Assembly (NCBI RefSeq): GCF_019977395.1
Contig: NZ_AP024660.1
Coordinates: forward strand, 620,001-684,000
Length of the DNA: 64,000 bases
Direction of reading: 5' to 3'
Origin: Arthrobacter sp. NicSoilC5
GTDB lineage: Bacteria; Actinomycetota; Actinomycetes; Actinomycetales; Micrococcaceae
In this document: positions 42,309-49,893 of the stretch, one piece after another
Numbering within the stretch: position 1 is the stretch's first letter
Layout: every line of letters starts with the position of its first letter
Notes under the pieces: generated by a model
Told to the model about the DNA's origin: nothing
Database searches by the model: none
Seen by the model: the letters and a program-made list of their open reading frames with translations, nothing else
Made by a program: the position numbers and the translations under genes

Positions 42309-42641
42309 ATGACCGAAATCAAGCCGGGCCGTACGGCCCTGGAGGACGTCGAAGAGGCGCTCAAGGACGTCATCGATCCTGAGCTTGGCGTTAACGTGGT
42401 GGACCTCGGCCTGCTGTACGGCCTGAAGTACTCCGACGAGGACGGCGCGCTCCTGATCGACATGACGCTCACCACCGCCGCCTGCCCGCTCACCGATGTG
42501 CTCGAGGAGCAGGTGGGCCAGGCCCTGGACGGCGTTGTGGACGACTGGCGCCTGAACTGGGTATGGATGCCGCCATGGGGTCCTGAGCGGATCACCGATG
42601 ACGGCAAGGACCAGATGCGGGCCCTCGGCTTCAACATCTGA
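42309..42641 (+). CDS. sufT: SufT/MIP18-family (DUF59) Fe-S assembly factor
   Basis: 110 residues. The DUF59 signature VIDPELGVNVVDLGLLYGL, then MTLTTAACPLTDVLEEQV with the conserved Cys, is intact. SufT-type proteins help mature Fe-S proteins. In many actinobacteria sufS (cysteine desulfurase) and sufU come between sufC and this gene; here they are absent and must be encoded elsewhere. A very strong hairpin follows. Confidence 0.92.
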   Translation: MTEIKPGRTALEDVEEALKDVIDPELGVNVVDLGLLYGLKYSDEDGALLIDMTLTTAACPLTDVLEEQVGQALDGVVDDWRLNWVWMPPWGPERITDDGKDQMRALGFNI

Positions 42642-42653
42642 CAAACCTGAAGT

Positions 42654-42702
42654 ACGACGACGGCCGGTCACCTTCTCCACGAAGGTGACCGGCCGTCGTC
42701 GT
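42654..42702 (+). terminator. 22-base-stem terminator after the SUF operon
   Basis: Bases 42654-42675 and 42681-42702 are perfectly complementary (22 pairs; core GGCCGGTCACCTTC with GAAGGTGACCGGCC) around the loop TCCAC, 13 bases after the stop. There is no T tract. It is the longest perfect stem in the window. Confidence 0.85.
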
Positions 42703-42707
42703 TGGCT

Positions 42708-42769
42708 CATCGATTGCTGCGTAAATGTCGTTATGACCTCTCAAAACGGCAATTACTCAGCAATCGATG
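42708..42769. repeat. 62-base imperfect palindrome between sufT and the zinc peptidase gene
   Basis: CATCGATTGCTG (42708-42719) is exactly complementary to CAGCAATCGATG (42758-42769). The interior continues to pair (GTAA/TTAC, TGTCGTT/AACGGCA, TGA/TCA) with only three mismatches and a 4-base centre, giving 26 pairs in all. It is AT-richer than its surroundings and sits 5 bases after the SUF terminator. It has no coding potential. It looks like a dispersed palindromic (REP-like) element, but I can see only one copy in this window. Confidence 0.6.
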
Positions 42770-42782
42770 GGGGTGAGCCGGG

Positions 42783-43664
42783 TTAGAGGGTTGCGGCGCT
42801 GAACGTGTCGCACTGGTTGATGTCGCCGGACTGGTAGCCCCGCGAGAACCAGCGCTGGCGTTCCTCGCTGGAGCCGTGCGTCCAGCCTTCGGGGGAGACG
42901 CGGCCGGTGGCGGCCTTCTGGATGCGGTCGTCACCTACGGACGCAGCGGCGGACAATGCGTCGTTCACATCCTGCGGGGTGAGGGGCTCCAGGTACGGCT
43001 GTCCTGTGGCGGGGTCCGGCGTGGTGGAGGCGTACTTGGCCCACAGTCCCGCGTAGCAGTCAGCCTGCAGTTCGGTGCGGACGGAACCGGACTCGGGTCC
43101 CTGCGGATCCTGCTGCGCCCGCTTCAGGTCACCGAGCAGGTTCTGGACGTGGTGGCCGAACTCGTGCGCCACCACATATTCCTGCGCCAGGGGGCCGCCG
43201 GAGGACCCAAAGCGGTCCACGAGTTCCTGGAAGAACCCGGGGTCGAAGTACGCCGTGGTGTCCGTGGGGCAGTAGAAGGGGCCCACCTCGGAGGTTGCGG
43301 AACCGCATGCGGTGTTGGTGCCGCCGCTGAAGATGACCGCTTCAGGCCGGGGGTACTGCACGTTGTACTGCTTCAGGTAGCCGGGCCAGAAAGCGTTAAG
43401 GCTGTTGACGGTGCCCGTGATCCGGCAGTCCAGCCTGGCGTCGGCGTCCGCGCCGGTGCTGCAGGCCGGCGCCGTACCCTGTGACTGCCCGGCGTTGCCG
43501 CCTTCGGTCAGGCCGCCGAGCAGGTTGGGGTTGATGCCCAGGAGCAGGGCAACCAGCAGGACCAGGCCGCCGCCGATTCCGCCGCCCACTTTCACCCCGG
43601 TGCCCATGCCCCGGCGGTCCTGGACCTGCGAGGGATCCAGCTGAACGTTGTCATTGAAACTCAT
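42783..43664 (-). CDS. KPN_02809-family neutral zinc metallopeptidase (YpfJ-like)
   Basis: 293 residues. A short cytoplasmic N-terminus, one membrane helix (about 26-48, rich in Gly/Leu/Val), then a cell-surface domain with the zinc motif HEFGHH (H167, E168, H171) and a third region TELQADCYAGLWA. Cys residues in the exported part probably pair. The substrate is unknown. A TAATGT box lies exactly 6 bases before ATG 43664, suggesting a leaderless mRNA. It is divergent from the acyl-CoA ligase gene. Confidence 0.9.
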   Translation of the reverse strand: MSFNDNVQLDPSQVQDRRGMGTGVKVGGGIGGGLVLLVALLLGINPNLLGGLTEGGNAGQSQGTAPACSTGADADARLDCRITGTVNSLNAFWPGYLKQYNVQYPRPEAVIFSGGTNTACGSATSEVGPFYCPTDTTAYFDPGFFQELVDRFGSSGGPLAQEYVVAHEFGHHVQNLLGDLKRAQQDPQGPESGSVRTELQADCYAGLWAKYASTTPDPATGQPYLEPLTPQDVNDALSAAASVGDDRIQKAATGRVSPEGWTHGSSEERQRWFSRGYQSGDINQCDTFSAATL

Positions 43665-43670
43665 AACGTC

Positions 43671-43676
43671 ACATTA
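43671..43676 (-). promoter_or_regulatory. -10 box, probable leaderless promoter for the zinc peptidase
   Basis: TAATGT (minus strand), 6 bases from ATG 43664. Confidence 0.5.
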
Positions 43677-43709
43677 CCCGCGGGCCGGGCCCTCAATCCG
43701 CCCGGCCGG

Positions 43710-43715
43710 TAAAGT
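43710..43715 (+). promoter_or_regulatory. -10 box, probable leaderless promoter for the ligase-thiolase operon
   Basis: TAAAGT, 6 bases from GTG 43722; no ribosome-binding site is visible. Confidence 0.5.
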
Positions 43716-43721
43716 TGGTCC

Positions 43722-45128
43722 GTGCCTTTCCTCGACAAGCTCCAGCGCTGGGCCGGGCAGCGGCCGCACGACACCGCCGTCGTGATCGCCGGACGCCGCC
43801 TGGACTGGGAGCAGCTGCGGGACGCCGCCGCTGAACTGGTGGCCGGGACCACGTCCGTCACGGCGCTGTGCGAGGCCAATTCCGTGGACTTTGCCGTGAA
43901 ATTCGCGGCCGCCGTGGCGGGCGGCCGGCAATGCGCCGTCCTGGATCCGGCGTGGTCCGCCCCGCTGCAGGAAGACATCATCCGGCGGCTGGAAGCATGC
44001 GCCGGTCCGGCCCCGGTGTCCCCGGATGACCAGCTGGCCGACGGGCCGCCGGACTCCAGCTTCCTGATCGGCCTCACCTCCGGGACCACGGCCGTACCCA
44101 AAGCGTTCACCCGCTCCCGGCAGTCCTGGCAGCAATCCTTCGACGCCTCGATCGAGTTCTTCGGGCTTCGGCAGGATGACGTCACCCTGGCACCCGGTCC
44201 GCTGGCGGCCAGCCTGAACCTCTACGCCCTGGCTGAGTGCCTGTACGCCGGTTCGGAGTTCCAGACGCTGGAGACGTTCGACGTCGGCGACGTCCATGCG
44301 GCCATCACCCACGACCGGGTCACCCGGCTTGTCCTGGTGCCCACCATGCTGCGGATGCTCAGCGAACGCGGAATGACCGGATGCGTCGATGCCTCCAGCG
44401 TGCGGACCATCATCTGCGCCGGTTCCAAGCTTGATGCCCGCACCCTCGAAGCGGCCAGGCGCTGGGCTCCCAATGCCACCATCTACGAGTACTACGGCGC
44501 CTCCGAACTGAGTTTCGTCTCCGGCCTGGGCCTGGCCCCCGGCCAGGCTGCGACCGCCGGCGGCACCGGTATCGGCCGGCCGTTTCCAGGGGTCGACGTC
44601 CGGATCCTTGATGACGACGGCGCACCCGTCCCCGACGGCGGCTACGGCAACATCTGCGTCCGCAGCGGCATGGTGAGCAACGGCTACCTGTGGGGTGACG
44701 ACGGCGAAGCGCTGCGGTCCTTCGGCGACTGGTACACGGTGGGGGACCAGGGCTACCTGGCGGACGGTGAGCTGCACATCCTTGGCCGGCGTGCCGACAT
44801 GATCCTCACAGCGGGGAGGAACGTCTACCCGCATGAGGTGGAACTGGCGCTGGCGGCCGTTCCCGGGGTTGCGGCAGCTGTCGCCGCCGGGATGGCCGAT
44901 GATTTGCGCGGCCAGCGTGTGGTAGCTGGTGTGGTGCCGTCGCACGGCGGAATTTCTGCCACCCAGCTGCGGGCCGGCCTGGAGGACATCCTGTCCCGGC
45001 ACAAGCGGCCCTTGCAGTACTACCTGCTCCAGGAGCTTCCCACCACGGACCGCGGAAAGGTCAGCCGGAACCTCCTGCTGGAGTGGATCAACGCCCGCGA
45101 CGCAAGGGTGCGTGCCCTTGGCGCCTGA
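43722..45128 (+). CDS. AMP-forming acyl-CoA ligase (YhfT-like)
   Basis: 468 residues, shorter than typical FadD (about 500-560). The ATP-binding P-loop is LIGLTSGTTAVPKAF (about 120-134), the adenylation motif is YEYYGASELSF, and YTVGDQGYLADGELHILGRRADMI with the final Lys region TDRGKVSRN complete the ANL fold. It activates a carboxylic acid to acyl-AMP and acyl-CoA. The reduced N-terminus suggests a small or unusual acid. Directly behind it is a thiolase, and facing them are the biotin transporter genes, the same trio as Bacillus yhfT-yhfS-yhfU. Confidence 0.85.
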   Translation: MPFLDKLQRWAGQRPHDTAVVIAGRRLDWEQLRDAAAELVAGTTSVTALCEANSVDFAVKFAAAVAGGRQCAVLDPAWSAPLQEDIIRRLEACAGPAPVSPDDQLADGPPDSSFLIGLTSGTTAVPKAFTRSRQSWQQSFDASIEFFGLRQDDVTLAPGPLAASLNLYALAECLYAGSEFQTLETFDVGDVHAAITHDRVTRLVLVPTMLRMLSERGMTGCVDASSVRTIICAGSKLDARTLEAARRWAPNATIYEYYGASELSFVSGLGLAPGQAATAGGTGIGRPFPGVDVRILDDDGAPVPDGGYGNICVRSGMVSNGYLWGDDGEALRSFGDWYTVGDQGYLADGELHILGRRADMILTAGRNVYPHEVELALAAVPGVAAAVAAGMADDLRGQRVVAGVVPSHGGISATQLRAGLEDILSRHKRPLQYYLLQELPTTDRGKVSRNLLLEWINARDARVRALGA

Positions 45129-46311
45129 CCTGCTGCCGCCTGACCTCCTGCCGCCCGAACGCCAGCCGGTCATCATCGCCGCGCGCCGGACCCCCGTGTG
45201 CCCCGTCAACGGCGCCCTGCGGAACCTGCGCGCCCACGAACTCCTGGCTCCGGTCCTCCGGAAGCTGGTGGCCGAAGTGCCGCTGGATCCCGCGTCCGTC
45301 ACCGACGTCGTTATCGGCAACGCCGTGGGCGGGGGCGGGAACGTCGCGCGCCTGGCCCTGCTGGAGGCGGGACTGCCGGCCGGCGTGCCTGGGATCACCG
45401 TTGACCGGCAGTGCGGTTCGGGCCTGGATGCAATCGTCCTTGCCGCCCGATTGGTGGCGGCCGGCGGCGGACCACTGTATTTAGCCGGTGGAGTGGAGAG
45501 CACCAGTACCGCGCCACTGCGGGCGCACAGGAAGGACGACGGCGGCCCGGAGTTTTACCGCCGCGCCCAGTTCGTGCCGGACAGCTTCGGGGACCCTGAC
45601 ATGGGCGTGGCCGCGGAAACGGTGGCCGAAGAGTACGGTGTTGCCCGCGAACGCCAGGATGACTTCGCGCTGGCCAGCCACCGGAAAGCCCTCGCTGCCA
45701 TCCGGGACGGACGCTTCATGGACGAACTCGTGCCGCTGGAGACCCCCGCGGGGACTGTCTCGTCGGACGGCGGCCCGCGGGCCGGCCTGACCCCTGCTGT
45801 CATGGCACGGTTCCCTGCCGCCTTTGTGCCAGGAGGAACTGTCACCGCCGGAAACTCCTGCTTTGACGCAGACGCTGCCTCCGGCGTCGTCGTAACGTCC
45901 CTTGCGCGGGCGCGCCGACTGGGGGTGCGTGACGCCCTGCTGGTGCGCGGCACGGGTACCGCCGGGGTGGCTCCGCAGGTGCTGGGGATGGGCGCTGTTC
46001 CCGCTGCGCGGGGTGTGCTGGCTGCTGCAGGCGTGAAAGCGGACGAGGTGGATCTGGTGGAATTCAACGAGGCGTTCGCTTCGCAGACACTCGCGTGCCT
46101 CGACCAGCTGGGCATCGCTCCCGGCCGGGCAAACCTCGACGGCGGGGCGCTGGCGCTGGGGCACGCCTACGGTGCGTCAGGTGCCGTGCTGGTGACCCGG
46201 CTGCTGGCCCAGGCGCGGCGGGCGGACACCGAGGGTGCCCTGGGTCTGGCGATGATCAGCATGGCCGGCGGCATGGGCACGGCGGCGCTCCTGGAATACC
46301 GGCGGCTATAA
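45112..46311 (+). CDS. thiolase-family protein (YhfS-like) with Ser replacing the second catalytic Cys
   Basis: 399 residues, normal thiolase length. The nucleophile Cys is C101 in VDRQCGSGLDA, NEAFA is present, and the His loop is GGALALGHAYGASGA (H351). At the C-terminus, where biosynthetic thiolases read MCIGGGQG, this protein reads ISMAGGMG, so Ser383 occupies the position of the acid/base Cys. That predicts altered or lost condensation activity. GTG 45112 overlaps the ligase gene by 17 bases. The stop is 22 bases from the stop of bioN on the other strand, with no room for a terminator. Confidence 0.88.
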   Translation: MPLAPDLLPPDLLPPERQPVIIAARRTPVCPVNGALRNLRAHELLAPVLRKLVAEVPLDPASVTDVVIGNAVGGGGNVARLALLEAGLPAGVPGITVDRQCGSGLDAIVLAARLVAAGGGPLYLAGGVESTSTAPLRAHRKDDGGPEFYRRAQFVPDSFGDPDMGVAAETVAEEYGVARERQDDFALASHRKALAAIRDGRFMDELVPLETPAGTVSSDGGPRAGLTPAVMARFPAAFVPGGTVTAGNSCFDADAASGVVVTSLARARRLGVRDALLVRGTGTAGVAPQVLGMGAVPAARGVLAAAGVKADEVDLVEFNEAFASQTLACLDQLGIAPGRANLDGGALALGHAYGASGAVLVTRLLAQARRADTEGALGLAMISMAGGMGTAALLEYRRL

Positions 46312-46333
46312 CGCCGCCTGGCGTCCCAGCCGG

Positions 46334-46957
46334 TCAGTCTTCCGCTTCGCCCAGGCCGCGGGCGGCCAGTGCCTCACCTGTTTGGCGGGCGTAGGCCACG
46401 GACGTGATGAAGACCGGCAGGACCAGCGCGCGGGGGTTGCGCTCCAGTCCCCGGGCCTTGGCGGAGTCGCGGACGTCGGCGAAGGTGCCGGCGATGAAGG
46501 GAATGCTGCGGAGCATTATGCCGATGGTCAGCGCGAAGCGTTCGGGATCGGCGCCGAACCTTTTGAAGGGCCGCGCCAGGTGGACCACACCGTCCAGGAG
46601 CCGCTGGATCGGCGTGGTGGCTGTGAGCAGGGATGCTGCCACGACGCAGACCAGGATGTTCAGCACGATCCGGCCCGCCGTGGGGCCGCCAAGCTGCCAC
46701 CATTGGAAGAGTCCGATGACCAGGAGCACGGGGGCCAGCGGGCGGACGGCGTGCCACAGCCGCTTCACCCCCGCGCCTGTTGCGAGGAACAGGCCGCAAA
46801 GGACGGCCAGGATCAGCCCGGAGATCCGCCAATCCACGATGAGGAAGGAAAGCAGGCCAGAACCGATAACCAGGAGGAACTTCAGGGCCAGCGGCGCCCG
46901 GTGTACCAGTGAGGTGCCGGGCACGTAGTTTGCCAGGAGGAAGCCGTGGCCCCTCAT
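46334..46957 (-). CDS. bioN: biotin ECF transporter transmembrane protein BioN
   Basis: 207 residues, a CbiQ/EcfT-type membrane protein with five or six helices. The coupling motif near ADVRDSAKARGLERNPRALV contains the conserved Ala-Arg-Gly that contacts the ATPase. With BioM and BioY it imports biotin. ATG 46957 overlaps the bioM stop by 4 bases; the longer in-frame start at 46999 lies inside bioM. Confidence 0.9.
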   Translation of the reverse strand: MRGHGFLLANYVPGTSLVHRAPLALKFLLVIGSGLLSFLIVDWRISGLILAVLCGLFLATGAGVKRLWHAVRPLAPVLLVIGLFQWWQLGGPTAGRIVLNILVCVVAASLLTATTPIQRLLDGVVHLARPFKRFGADPERFALTIGIMLRSIPFIAGTFADVRDSAKARGLERNPRALVLPVFITSVAYARQTGEALAARGLGEAED

Positions 46958-47685
46958 GTGGAATCCCGCCCTGTGGCGTCGAGTCCCTGCAGGCACCATG
47001 AGCGGTAGGCCGCCACCGCATCCGCCGGGGCGCCGTCGAAGGCGACGCGGCCCTGGTCGATGACCAGGACCCGGTCCATGTCCAGCGCCAGGTCAAGGTC
47101 GTGGGTGGACATGATGATCTGCTGGTCCAGGTCCGCCAGGGTCCTGCGGAGCAGCTCGCGGTTGCGCAGGTCAAGGAGGGTTGAGGGCTCGTCCAGCACC
47201 AGCACCCGGGGTTGAACGGCAAGCACGGCGGCGAGCGCCATCAGCTGCCGTTCGCCGCCGGACAGCTCGTAGATGCTTTGGTCCGCCAGGTGCAGCAGGC
47301 CGAGGCGTTCGAGGGCTTTATCTGTCAGCCGCCGCCGCTCCGCACCGTTCTTCGTTGAACGGCGGAGGGACAGTTCCACGTCTTCCCGTCCGGTGGGCAT
47401 CACCAGCTGGGAGAGGGGATCGGTGAAGACGAACCCCACGTTGCGCCTGACCTTCCGGACGGCACCTACTGTGTCGTCGCCGTCGACCGTTACGGTGCCG
47501 CTGGTGGGCTGGACGAGTCCGTTGATGAGGCGCAGCAGCGTGGATTTGCCGGATCCGTTGGCGCCGATGACGCCCACCCGGGCTTCGTCCAGCCTGAGGC
47601 TGACTGCGTCCAGGAGGACCTTGGGCTGCGGGGAGTCTTCGCTGTCGACGGCGACACCCACCTGTTCAAACGTTACTGCCGGCAT
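46954..47685 (-). CDS. bioM: biotin ECF transporter ATPase BioM
   Basis: 243 residues. Walker A GANGSGKSTLL, signature YELSGGERQLMALA, Walker B VLVLDEPSTLLDLRN, and MSTHDLDLA as the switch. It energises BioNY. It lies 9 bases after bioY and overlaps bioN. Confidence 0.92.
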   Translation of the reverse strand: MPAVTFEQVGVAVDSEDSPQPKVLLDAVSLRLDEARVGVIGANGSGKSTLLRLINGLVQPTSGTVTVDGDDTVGAVRKVRRNVGFVFTDPLSQLVMPTGREDVELSLRRSTKNGAERRRLTDKALERLGLLHLADQSIYELSGGERQLMALAAVLAVQPRVLVLDEPSTLLDLRNRELLRRTLADLDQQIIMSTHDLDLALDMDRVLVIDQGRVAFDGAPADAVAAYRSWCLQGLDATGRDST

Positions 47686-47694
47686 GCGTTGTCC

Positions 47695-48339
47695 CTAGGC
47701 GCTTTGGGTGGGCTGGGTGCGTCGGCGCACGCGGCGGACCAGCACGTCGGGGAAGGCCCGGTGCAGGGCGACGGCGACGGCGGCGGCGAGGAGATTCTTG
47801 ATGATGTCTCCCGGGTAGAAGACCAGGTCGCTGAGGAAGGCCTGCTCCAGGGTGGCCTTGGAGTTGAGGGCAATTCCCAGGACGCCCAGCGTGTGCACGA
47901 AGACAACGCTCGTGACCGTGGCGGCCAGGAAGAACCACAGGGCGCGTGCCTTCGTGGTCCGCCGGATGACCACAGTGGCCAGCCAACCCACCACGGCGGC
48001 GGCGATGGGGAAAGCGATGATGTAGCCGGCCGAGGGCCCGGCGAGGATGGCCAGGCCACTGCGGCCCTGGCTGAAGATGGGCAGGCCGGCCAGGCCCAGG
48101 AGGGTGTAAAGTCCGACGGCGGCGAATCCGCGGGCGGGGCCCAGCACCAGGCCGGTGAGCATCACGGCAAGGGTCTGGAAGGTGATGGGGACGCCGAAGC
48201 CGTTCAGGGCCAGTCCCGGCACCAGGGCTGCGCCGGCAACGAGGGCGGCGAAGACGGCGATCAGTCCCAGGTCGGTGCCGTTCCAGCGGCGGCGCTCCGT
48301 CCGTTTGCTGGTTTCTGTGGTGGTCTCGGTGTTGCCCAT
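47695..48339 (-). CDS. bioY: biotin transporter substrate-binding protein BioY
   Basis: 214 residues with six membrane helices. GFGVPITFQTLAVMLTGLVLGPARGF and LSDLVFYPGDIIKNLLAAAVA are characteristic BioY segments. It binds biotin for the ECF transporter. ATG 48339 (MGNTETT) is preferred; a TTG at 48363 is in frame but lies within the promoter/operator region. No biotin biosynthesis gene is in the window. Confidence 0.93.
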   Translation of the reverse strand: MGNTETTTETSKRTERRRWNGTDLGLIAVFAALVAGAALVPGLALNGFGVPITFQTLAVMLTGLVLGPARGFAAVGLYTLLGLAGLPIFSQGRSGLAILAGPSAGYIIAFPIAAAVVGWLATVVIRRTTKARALWFFLAATVTSVVFVHTLGVLGIALNSKATLEQAFLSDLVFYPGDIIKNLLAAAVAVALHRAFPDVLVRRVRRRTQPTQSA

Positions 48340-48356
48340 GATGGTCCTGTCGGGGT

Positions 48357-48380
48357 TGTACAAGCGGAATCTAATGTACA
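48357..48380. promoter_or_regulatory. paired TGTACA sites around the bioY promoter, candidate biotin operator
   Basis: TGTACA occurs at 48357-48362 and again at 48375-48380, 18 bases centre to centre, and the first is extended to TTGTACAA. The -10-like TAGATT (48368-48373, minus strand) lies between them, so a dimeric regulator binding both would block transcription. Geometry supports an operator; the regulator is unknown. Confidence 0.5.
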
Positions 48381-48477
48381 GCCGACGCTACCGGGGCGGA
48401 ACAGGGACCATTTTGTAGGGGTCCTACTGAGGGAGCGTGTGGGTGCTTTCGGGTGGGCACAAGCGGGCCGCGCCGCG

Positions 48478-49410
48478 CTATCCGTCCCTTGTTATGGAGC
48501 GGAGCACGGCCTGGAAGCCTGGACTGACGTGGATGGTGAGCGTGCCGTCGTCCTGCACCTGGGTAAGTTGCTCGTAACCCGTGCCGTTCCACCAGTAGAC
48601 GTGCGGGCTCACCGACCCGGCCGCGTCGGCGTAGCCCATGGCGGTGAACCGTGCCATTCCGTTGAGCACTGGGACGACGGTGGCGTCCTCGACGATGTGC
48701 CAGACAACCTGGTGCCGGTTCGGGATGCTCATCAGCCACCCAAAATCTTTTACAGCGCGCCGGCCAGTGAGTTCTGTGGCCAGACCCGGCAGAAGCAGGG
48801 CGCGGCTTGCGGTGTAAACAGATTCACCCAGGAGGGCATTGAAGGTGCCCCCTCCAGGCGCGGGGAGGGTTTCGAGTTGTTCGATCTCCAGACGGCGGAG
48901 GTTTTCGATGCCCTGTCTCTGGAGGGCTTCCCAGCCGCCAAATCTGTTCGCGTTGTCATGGTTGAAGACTGCAACGGTGTCTGGAAGGTCGAGGGCGAGC
49001 ATCTCGACAATGCCCGGTGCGAACTCCCTGTGTGGGTAGCTCTGTATCCCCGGGATGCTTGCCTCGTCGTAGAGGCGGCCGAAGGTCCGGCTCTGCACGT
49101 CCTGAGGGGCCAGGACGCCGAACGGATCGGGTGCCTCAAAGCTCGCCAGTACGCGTTCAAGATGGTCGGCGATCAAGCCGCGCCACATGGACTGGGGCTG
49201 CTCATAGCAAATGGCCCCGATGTTCCAGAAGCCGAATTCGCGTCCGGAACCGTCGACGGCATGGCCCGGGTGGACCTCCACTTCGAGTCCCGCCTCGGCG
49301 AAGACTTCGCGCGCGGTGGCCCGGAACTCGTCGGCCTTGCAATGGGTGAAGAACGTCAGGGCGGAGTCAGGTGTCTCCGCTTCCGGAGATTTCCTCTTGA
49401 AGATACCCAC
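48478..49410 (-). CDS. conserved protein of unknown function (possible DUF1444/YtpQ-like fold)
   Basis: 310 residues from GTG 49410 (MGIFKRKSPEAE). No signal peptide or membrane helix is seen, so it is cytoplasmic. The C-terminal half, ENLRRLEIEQLETLPAP, YTASRALLLPGLA, then WLMSIPNRHQVVWHIVED, recalls the layout of DUF1444 proteins (helix with NLR...LP, a nucleotide-like loop, and IP-R strand), but this is only a weak resemblance from memory. No function can be assigned. The neighbours, bioY and the kinase remnant, give no clue. An in-frame start further up (49476) is possible but less protein-like. Confidence 0.7.
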   Translation of the reverse strand: MGIFKRKSPEAETPDSALTFFTHCKADEFRATAREVFAEAGLEVEVHPGHAVDGSGREFGFWNIGAICYEQPQSMWRGLIADHLERVLASFEAPDPFGVLAPQDVQSRTFGRLYDEASIPGIQSYPHREFAPGIVEMLALDLPDTVAVFNHDNANRFGGWEALQRQGIENLRRLEIEQLETLPAPGGGTFNALLGESVYTASRALLLPGLATELTGRRAVKDFGWLMSIPNRHQVVWHIVEDATVVPVLNGMARFTAMGYADAAGSVSPHVYWWNGTGYEQLTQVQDDGTLTIHVSPGFQAVLRSITRDG

Positions 49411-49574
49411 AGTTGCTCGCTCTCGGGGGCCGGGACAGCTGGAAAGGGTCAGTCTACGGAATTTCCGCATTTCCACCGGGCTCCGGCTGGGAATCTTGAG
49501 GAGAAACGCGCGCTTTTCGGATCATAGGCAGCGTTGACGGGTGAAGTTTGTGCTATGGCTGGGAAGATCGGGTC

Positions 49575-49816
49575 ATGGATTCGATCTTCGTGAATGGAAC
49601 CGTCGGCGTTGGAAGGCTCGTCCAGAGGTGCCGGAGTCACGCCTGCGCTTCCGCCATCGGGACGATCCTGAACGCCTCACGTGGCATCTGGACCGCGTCA
49701 GCGAGTTGTCAAAAGTTCTTGAAGCTGCAGAGATCGATGACCTGGTTCTGGACTCCTCCGACATTCCTGCCGTAGAGCTGGCAGTGGCTGTTCGGCGGGC
49801 TGCCGGCTGGGCTTGA
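49575..49816 (+). pseudogene. remnant of a P-loop kinase gene (internal deletion and frameshift)
   Basis: ATG 49575 starts MDSIFVNGTVGVGR, the beginning of small P-loop kinases of the type FVNGTVGVGKST, but Lys of the Walker A is Arg and the frame then loses family likeness. The +2 frame picks up RLRFRHRDDPERLTWHLDR, then ELSKVLEAAEIDDLVLDSSD, and ends AAGWA at 49816, like the C-terminus of the same kinases. About 100 residues between the two ends are missing. Each open frame alone (starts at 49541 and 49548) would give a short unlikely protein. The P-loop end and tail in different frames suggest one deletion near 49610-49640. Confidence 0.55.
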
Positions 49817-49893
49817 TCCCGGGAGCGACGGCTTAACCGAACACGAACTCTGCTGGTCTGTACAGAGGCTGCGGCGCACGGGAGACTGGCGCC

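Noticed and set aside
47689..49527. Plus-strand open frame opposite bioY and the unknown protein
   Set aside because: Crosses two minus-strand genes and an intergenic promoter, with low-complexity Gly/Glu content.
49541..49816. Intact 91-residue small protein
   Set aside because: Its first third overlaps a P-loop start in another frame and only its tail looks like a protein family, so a kinase remnant explains it better.
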